Shown piece by piece: positions 59,801-64,000 of a DNA stretch of 64,000 nt. Source of the stretch: QPIN01 sp965224575 (GTDB lineage: Bacteria > Pseudomonadota > Gammaproteobacteria > Methylococcales > Methylomonadaceae). Position 1 is the stretch's first letter, and each line of letters starts with the position of its first letter. The stretch spans positions 62,001-126,000 of the forward strand of contig CBDCZQ010000003.1 of assembly GCA_965224575.1 (NCBI GenBank). The letters run 5' to 3'. Both the position numbers and the translations under genes were made by a program. The notes beneath the pieces were generated by a model that saw nothing but the letters and a program-made list of their open reading frames with translations, was not told the origin of the DNA and searched no databases.

Positions 59801-59916
59801 AAACAACAAAACTACATCTACCCTGTGTTATTATTGGGAATCAAAAATATAAAGCAGATTTAATACTAAATAGCCCTAACCCTATCACTTTGCAAGTAAT
59901 TAATTACGCTCAGTAA
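56827..59916 (+). CDS. Secreted CBM9-Fn3-glycoside hydrolase (GH-A clan)
   Basis: 1029 aa. The N-terminus is hydrophobic (STIFFSLLFISSVSASID). Residues 45-300 form a CBM9-like domain (GTARIDGVLDKDEWSNAYKI, FLAIDVDDKNLW, FLPWAALNM). Residues 305-410 are Fn3 (YYEIRYSKNPIN, SYYVSVRARN). Residues 418-830 form a TIM-barrel hydrolase of the GH5/mannanase type: probable acid/base Glu622 in LAWDPLSEWDS and nucleophile Glu742 in LLNSEWGM. From about 935 two copies of the shared Cys module follow (CATFSNPQLKIPCVEVDNN, CATYTTKTTKLHLPCVIIG). Polysaccharide target unknown. Single gene ending at a terminator. Confidence 0.82.
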   Translation: MFLFQSSRKSRNIILNTFSTIFFSLLFISSVSASIDPVNLSHPHWTIPQGTARIDGVLDKDEWSNAYKITRSQAWRDDGVAVISMMYSHGGLFLAIDVDDKNLWSDGLGGGAGNRWEIESDDSIMFYFDSNNSRDLFFSDDDRAFGVNLANLNDPLNGEGIVRRWKYVKGSGDGGAPDVVPGGKLVEGTVWATQINGTVNNSSDQDKGWVTEIFLPWAALNMSTPIDGQTMGMNFDLIFDNTGGDRDLTDHRSGASRFVLPAFIDDHIQGSHSSYHSTQAGLNGPVNYAEVMFVEQGSVLQPKPIPDLKIEKPSAFGAILNFTAPANISSDNSHASYYEIRYSKNPINNEANWSSAAIFANRYNAKSAGLKERLRISGLQPKTSYYVSVRARNQTSGLLGNLSNSQTITTLNIKNNSDKGRLIVSPSHNGLVFEKGTPFIPVGEHAGISWGYFRNLFPGDVWDPNNKKYQNYFREPSYEGTAKDHFVTLANSSVNTLRLYLETLDMDQTGNPEKPRGRYWIEFPAGNFNPDMKQYVLNALEAAAKQDIYLIIVPFDSGQWDETFTNELPYYQGNGGPLASIDDFFQTPKTLEMAKARMQAVINWVKESPHSDHLLAWDPLSEWDSYEWTLNAEGELDPGREREMVRRIKWISELNDFIRQQDPDHLVMTSTTVRDPRGPLARYLFQSNNFDFLAPHFYTTSSEEPINSPDTDKKVKPAVENSLLTTYWLTHQTNNVPLLNSEWGMTRHPWPNHRPTYSSNFTQEEDDALYRTVSWSGLASGQLGSGLRIVTEELVDNFNSVTDAMRDVELTISRFLSSNEVSSNQISTQRKTLAGSIKASSTNHALNAWGVGDEQQGLSYILQDGNVTQGPVNNASLSIQGLNSNQLVDIEFWKTKGSATQPYSKLKSQVSYDGNLTFPLPPFNEDLAIKYTISSCATFSNPQLKIPCVEVDNNIYQAALNLKNESSLTFELDQLQISRQYSKQQCATYTTKTTKLHLPCVIIGNQKYKADLILNSPNPITLQVINYAQ

Positions 59917-59946
59917 AATCTTGGACCCCACAAAGCCATAAAACAC

Positions 59947-59978
59947 AAAAACCTCCCAATCAAAGACTGAGGGTTTTT
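59947..59978 (+). terminator. Rho-independent terminator
   Basis: AAAAACC..., loop region, then GAGGGTTTTT: an A-rich/T-rich flanked hairpin 30 bases after the glycoside hydrolase stop. Symmetric, so it could work in both directions. Confidence 0.75.
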
Positions 59979-60197
59979 GAGTTTTATGGAGATACTATTT
60001 CAGCAATTTCCGTTATAGAGTAAAAAATACTGCCCACTGAGTGTGATTGAAGTAAAGAATTACTAAGTTGGTGCTGAGGAACGAAACCAGACAGGATAAT
60101 TGTTGATTAGCTTCTGTTATATTCAAGTTGTAGTTGTAGTTGTAGTTAAATTTTAATAAAACTAGTTGTCTGGTCTCGACTATTTTTCAGCTTATTA

Positions 60198-60361
60198 TAT
60201 ACTTCACGTGATCACGGATGCGAATTTCTATCGGTTGATTTTTACCGATAGACTGTGTTGCTAAAATAGTTGCGTAGCTTGCTATGCGCCCATTTCAGCG
60301 CCTTGCTATCGACAAAAATCAACTCGCTATAAATTCCGCATCCGTGACCGCGCGAAGTATA
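60198..60361. mobile_element. 164-bp foldback (MITE-like) element
   Basis: Almost the whole length is an imperfect inverted repeat, beginning TATACTTC and ending GAAGTATA, with matching blocks TCACGGATGCG/CGCATCCGTGA and TTGATTTTT/AAAAATCAA. It codes for nothing. The TATA ends would fit a TA-target transposon such as IS630/mariner type, but that is inference. It ends two bases before the GT2 stop codon. Confidence 0.75.
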
Positions 60362-60363
60362 TT

Positions 60364-62070
60364 TTATTCTTCATTAAAACATTTCCACAAAAGCTTGGTA
60401 GTTAAATAATCATAGCTAGTAAAAGTGCCGAATTTTTTATACCACTGCTCAGCTACAGACATAAAAGTAATAGAGTTATTGAGAATAGACAAATTAGGAT
60501 TGAAAAAAGGATCAGTTTGAGCAAGCTCCCTTTTCCAGTTGTTCCTTAAAAGAATAAAATCTTGTAGTTGCCATGATTCTGCTTGATGTGGACAAGGATA
60601 GGGGTAAGTCGCTTTAGATAATGCAGAAAACTTGTGCTTAATATTTATATTTGCGCTTAATTTCAAAGCAAGATTTATATCAAACCCCTGCTTTTTATAA
60701 TTACAATCAAACAAACCTGCTTGATTAAATAATTCTTTTTTTACCGCCATTAGCTGCCATGGAACAGCAGAGACGTCATGATTAATCAACATCCAGGCAC
60801 CATAACCAATGTCATCTGCATCACAGGAAAAATGCCATTGCCCTGCACAGCCTTTAATCCCTAAAATTACTCCACAGCTAAATAGTTTTCCATCGCTATA
60901 GCTTATATTCCCAGTGACTAAGCCCGTATCTCCATGGTTGCATTGAGCAATTAATTCATCAATACAATTAGATTTAGGACGTAATTGTCCATCTGCAAAA
61001 ACAAGAATATCTCCTTGTGCTTTTTTAGCTAAGTCATTAAGGCGCTCAGGAATTGTTTTGCTAATGTTATTACAAATTAATATTTCATCATCTATATGCT
61101 GTTGCCAAATAAGCTGAGTTGTTTCAATAGAGCTTTGTGGATTGACTAAAATAAGAATGGATGTTTTGGGGCGTTTTTTAAAGAGGTAAGTAATATTATG
61201 ATAGCCAGCAAATACCGTTGGTTTGATTACTACGTCTAACTGCTGTCTTTTGAAATAAGCTTTGACTGCATCTATGCCTTTTTTATGAGCTTCTGGCTTT
61301 GCTTCAGCTCCTGAGGATAAAGAGCCGCTGTGTATGCGCATATGATAAAGGATATCTGGTATATGCCTAATTTTAGTAGTCTCTTCAATCGCTCTTAATA
61401 ATAAATCATAGTCTTGAGATCCGTCGTACTGACTATTAAGTCCTCTAATTTTTGCAAAGAGAGTACGACAAATAACAACGGGATGATGTATATAGTTTGT
61501 ACAAAGTAGTTTTTCCAGGGAGAATTGCGGTTTAAAACCCGGTTGCAACCGCTGATAGTCATCATCAAACCGATCTTCGTCTGAGTATAATAACTCTGTT
61601 TTTGGTTCCTTTTGTAGATCTTGGGCAAAAGCGGATAATGCATATGCATCTAAAAGATCATCATGGTCTAAAAAAACCAGAAAGTTTCCTTTTGCTAAAT
61701 CTGCAGCTCGATTTGTTGTTGCTGAAATCCCCGAAGCTTTAGATTGAAGGGAAATTTTAATTCTACTATCAAGTTCCTGGTTTTTTTTTAATATATCTAG
61801 GGTGTTCTGACCAGATGCATCATCCGCTAAAATCAATTCCCAATCTGCAAAAAACTGCCCACGAACTGAGTCGATACATTCTTGTAACCAATGATCAAGA
61901 GGATTGTGAACGGGTACAATAATAGAAAATAAAAGGCTAGAATGGTTGCGTAATAAATATTTTTCAGGAGCTTGTTGTTCGCGTAATTCACACCACTCTC
62001 GATAACCACCACTCTCTTCACCTTCACCTAATTTAGGTGCTAAAACTGGAGGTGTATACTGCTCAGTCAT
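60364..62070 (-). CDS. GT2-family glycosyltransferase
   Basis: 568 aa. GT-A start FSIIVPVHNPLDHWLQECID, LILADDASG, catalytic VFLDHDDLLD, LLYSDEDRFDD, and acceptor region GSQDYDLLLRA. The second half (about 300-568) is a degenerate second GT-like domain (ILVFADGQLRP). No membrane segment. Its ATG overlaps the stop of the upstream GT2 by 8 bases, so the two are coupled and probably act on the same polysaccharide, perhaps a rhamnan-type O-chain. Confidence 0.85.
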   Translation of the reverse strand: MTEQYTPPVLAPKLGEGEESGGYREWCELREQQAPEKYLLRNHSSLLFSIIVPVHNPLDHWLQECIDSVRGQFFADWELILADDASGQNTLDILKKNQELDSRIKISLQSKASGISATTNRAADLAKGNFLVFLDHDDLLDAYALSAFAQDLQKEPKTELLYSDEDRFDDDYQRLQPGFKPQFSLEKLLCTNYIHHPVVICRTLFAKIRGLNSQYDGSQDYDLLLRAIEETTKIRHIPDILYHMRIHSGSLSSGAEAKPEAHKKGIDAVKAYFKRQQLDVVIKPTVFAGYHNITYLFKKRPKTSILILVNPQSSIETTQLIWQQHIDDEILICNNISKTIPERLNDLAKKAQGDILVFADGQLRPKSNCIDELIAQCNHGDTGLVTGNISYSDGKLFSCGVILGIKGCAGQWHFSCDADDIGYGAWMLINHDVSAVPWQLMAVKKELFNQAGLFDCNYKKQGFDINLALKLSANINIKHKFSALSKATYPYPCPHQAESWQLQDFILLRNNWKRELAQTDPFFNPNLSILNNSITFMSVAEQWYKKFGTFTSYDYLTTKLLWKCFNEE

Positions 62071-63547
62071 TATTTAAGCGTGCATAAGGTTGACCAATTT
62101 TTGGATCTATCCCTATATATTTGAGCAGCTTTTCTGCCTCGGCAGGCGGCTTTCCATCTGGGAAAGGTTTTCGAAAGTGATTGATTGTAAACAATGCCAT
62201 CATCATACCAAGGGGTAGTGATATTATGTGGGCAATAGCACCGAGATAAGGCCGAGAGGCCGCTAAATACAAATTATCATTATGGAAAATAGCCGCCTGT
62301 TCACCACACATTGCCGTAGGTCTTCTCGCTTCCATATTGGCATCTGTTATGACTAAATCATAATCAATCTTTATTAGAGTTGGTAGGATTTTTAAGGGCG
62401 ATATAAACCCAACTTTTCTTGCAAGAACTTGAGAATAGTGTGTTTGCTTTTGATGATGTTCAACTCTACTTTCATCACATAAAATATCTATGGTTGCTGA
62501 ACTATTCAGTTTTTTTAGTAACGCTAAGATAGGCTCTTCAAAATCTTCAATACTAATATCAATTAGAATTCGTTTGATTGATGATTCATCAAAAAAAGAG
62601 GTCTCTATTTTTGTCCGGTCTTTGGCAAAGACAATCCATGAATCCCAGTTACCAAACTTCCCTCGCCATGTATCTTTAAAAGCATCCTTCAATGTTTGTT
62701 TAATTTCATAATCACCAATAACAGAACTATAAAAAATACGTCGATGCAATCGCATCAGTGCAACAAAAAGTGCTTTTAACTCCCCTCCTCCACCCTGTCT
62801 ATGATTGGCAATTAAACGTAGCCCATTACGCTGAAAAAAATATAAACGCATAGGAGCAAATGGCTTTGCCCAGGGGAAATCATGAAAAGCTTTAGCAGTA
62901 GTAACACAAGCCCCTTTTTTATTATATTTACGGCGAAGACGCAGACAAAGATCCACATCATCACTAAAAATAAAATAAGACCAGTCCAGCACTCCAGTTT
63001 CTCTTAATGCATCTGCCCTTACCATTAAGCAACAAGCGCTTGCGTAGCCAATATCTAATACTGGTGGTAGCTCTGGGTTTACATGAAAGCGATACCAGGC
63101 CTCTACTGGGTGAGCACGATTAAAATGTACATCGCCACCTGCTTCTTGTAATGTATCTGGTTTTGAGGTGATATAAATTGCTGGTGCAGCAAAAATATAG
63201 TCTGGGTTTTCATCTAAAAAATCGCTTAATTGAGAAATACAATCCGCTTCAGGAAAGGCATCATCATCAATAAAAATAAGATATTCACACCCACTTGATA
63301 ATGCTGCTAGTGCAGCACAGTTAAAACCACCACATCCACCTAGATTTGCTTCACTAGCCAGCAAAGAAACTGAAGGGAATTGATCTCTAATTGCATCAGC
63401 TGCACCATCAGCCCCATTATTTTCTGTCACAAAAGTTGGAATTTTTTGTTTTTTTAAAGAAGCAAGAAGCTTCAACACAGGTTCACGATGATTGTACGTT
63501 ACAATTGCAGCAGCGACCTTAGGTACATTAAACGCAGATGATGCCAT
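62063..63547 (-). CDS. GT2-family glycosyltransferase (rhamnosyl/galactofuranosyl-like)
   Basis: 494 aa. GT-A start VAAAIVTYNHREPVLKLLAS, ANLGGCGGFNCAALAA, catalytic FIDDDAFPE, and acid motif FSDDVDLCLRLRRKY, as in GlfT2/rhamnosyltransferase-like enzymes. The C-terminal part (about 320-494) has a Rossmann-like segment and one apolar helix (HIISLPLGMMMALFTI). First gene of the two-GT2 operon, divergent from the NYN gene. Confidence 0.86.
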   Translation of the reverse strand: MASSAFNVPKVAAAIVTYNHREPVLKLLASLKKQKIPTFVTENNGADGAADAIRDQFPSVSLLASEANLGGCGGFNCAALAALSSGCEYLIFIDDDAFPEADCISQLSDFLDENPDYIFAAPAIYITSKPDTLQEAGGDVHFNRAHPVEAWYRFHVNPELPPVLDIGYASACCLMVRADALRETGVLDWSYFIFSDDVDLCLRLRRKYNKKGACVTTAKAFHDFPWAKPFAPMRLYFFQRNGLRLIANHRQGGGGELKALFVALMRLHRRIFYSSVIGDYEIKQTLKDAFKDTWRGKFGNWDSWIVFAKDRTKIETSFFDESSIKRILIDISIEDFEEPILALLKKLNSSATIDILCDESRVEHHQKQTHYSQVLARKVGFISPLKILPTLIKIDYDLVITDANMEARRPTAMCGEQAAIFHNDNLYLAASRPYLGAIAHIISLPLGMMMALFTINHFRKPFPDGKPPAEAEKLLKYIGIDPKIGQPYARLNND

Positions 63548-63766
63548 AAGCTAGATTATTTTAATTACTGCAAAAGCATCTATTTTATCTAATTATTGGT
63601 TTTGTTTTTTAGAAACTTTATATTTTTATAAGATGAATAAATAAAGGTTAATATAATCATAAACAAAGCCTTAAACTTTTATTTATGATTTTATAAGATT
63701 GACTGAAAATTATCTGTTAGACTCAATAGATAAACGAATTTACCCTCAGTTAAAACAACTTTAACA

Positions 63767-64000
63767 ATGGAAAAAATTGCAATTTTTGTTGATGTACAAA
63801 ACATTTACTACACAACACGGCAGCATTACCAAAGACAATTCAACTATCGGGCTTTCTGGGCTCAGGCAACATCTAATAAAGAGGTGGTTAGTGCCTTTGC
63901 TTATGCTATTGATAAAGGGGACAGCAAACAAGAAAGCTTTCAAAATATACTTAGGAAAATTGGCTTTCAGGTAAAGCTTAAACCTTATATTCAACGTAAA
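63767..64000 (+). CDS. NYN-domain protein, 5' part (runs off right edge)
   Basis: 78 codons in frame to the edge. IAIFVDVQNIYYTTRQ is the NYN/LabA (PIN-like) start with its first catalytic Asp, followed by the usual VVSAFAYAIDKGDSKQESFQ, LRKIGFQVKLKPY. Family members are putative Mg-dependent ribonucleases. The rest is outside the window. No clear ribosome-binding site was seen. Confidence 0.8.
   Translation, partial: MEKIAIFVDVQNIYYTTRQHYQRQFNYRAFWAQATSNKEVVSAFAYAIDKGDSKQESFQNILRKIGFQVKLKPYIQRK

Larger units (their letters stand above)
59917..60363. other. Intergenic region with terminator and foldback element
   Basis: No gene. Contains the terminator at 59947-59978, a tandem GTTGTA x3 near 60127-60147, and the foldback element at 60198-60361. 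Confidence 0.5.

Overview
AT-rich window that looks like a chromosome segment from a Gram-negative, probably gammaproteobacterial, heterotroph or methylotroph/sulfur-oxidiser relative. The clues are an RND adaptor/permease pair, Sec-type signal peptides, a TolB-type propeller, a periplasmic NlpE-like protein, a penta-haem cytochrome c and a methenyl-THF cyclohydrolase. The taxon cannot be fixed from sequence alone. There is little core housekeeping content (cysS, a cyclophilin, fchA, xylAB). Most of the window is accessory: secreted multidomain proteins, glycan-building genes, insertion sequences and small palindromic repeats. No rRNA, tRNA or CRISPR array was seen.

Layout. 1-2690: the 5' part of a CHAT protease-STAND ATPase gene running off the left edge, preceded by a small EACC1-like partner gene; this looks like an NTP-dependent conflict or defence module. 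2926-5817: xylose catabolism (xylB, xylA). 6037-10250: periplasmic and secreted proteins (NlpE-like, a 631-aa repeat protein, an FdWAE-type secreted protein) with a MITE carrying a BIME-like repeat. 10292-10450: a broken copy of the xylA 5' end. 10528-14244: a giant GltD/FNR flavoprotein fusion. 14800-18253: an orphan small protein, a penta-haem cytochrome and a membrane desaturase. 18330-22804: RND efflux pair. 23007-30068: secreted Spondin_N, PPC/carboxypeptidase-regulatory and NHL-C13 protease-like proteins, with an IS4-family element inserted between them.

30217-45026 is a glycan/IS region: a DUF772-type IS, then a minus-strand run (1717-aa WbsX/GT4/GT2 protein, sulfotransferase, methyltransferase), broken remnants (hexapeptide acyltransferase, IS256, frameshifted cupin), a GT2 and an O-acyltransferase, then an IS630 remnant, an IS3 element and an rve-type IS side by side. 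45118-49706: fchA, a frameshifted lipoprotein TolB propeller, a flippase-like/methyltransferase/GT2 operon, and two BIME repeats. 49732-53602: multi-TM protein, cysS, periplasmic cyclophilin. 53753-56233: a penicillin-acylase-family gene broken by two frameshifts. 56827-59916: a secreted CBM9-Fn3-glycoside hydrolase. 60364-63547: two overlapping GT2 genes. 63767-end: start of a NYN-domain gene.

Three threads connect the region. (1) At least five otherwise unrelated secreted proteins carry the same short beta-rich module, usually doubled at the C-terminus. (2) Several glycosyltransferases, methyltransferases, a sulfotransferase and acyltransferases point to surface polysaccharide synthesis and modification. 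(3) Decay is visible throughout: nested IS remnants, foldback/MITE elements, a duplicated gene fragment, and at least six frameshifts or premature stops, which could partly reflect draft-assembly errors.
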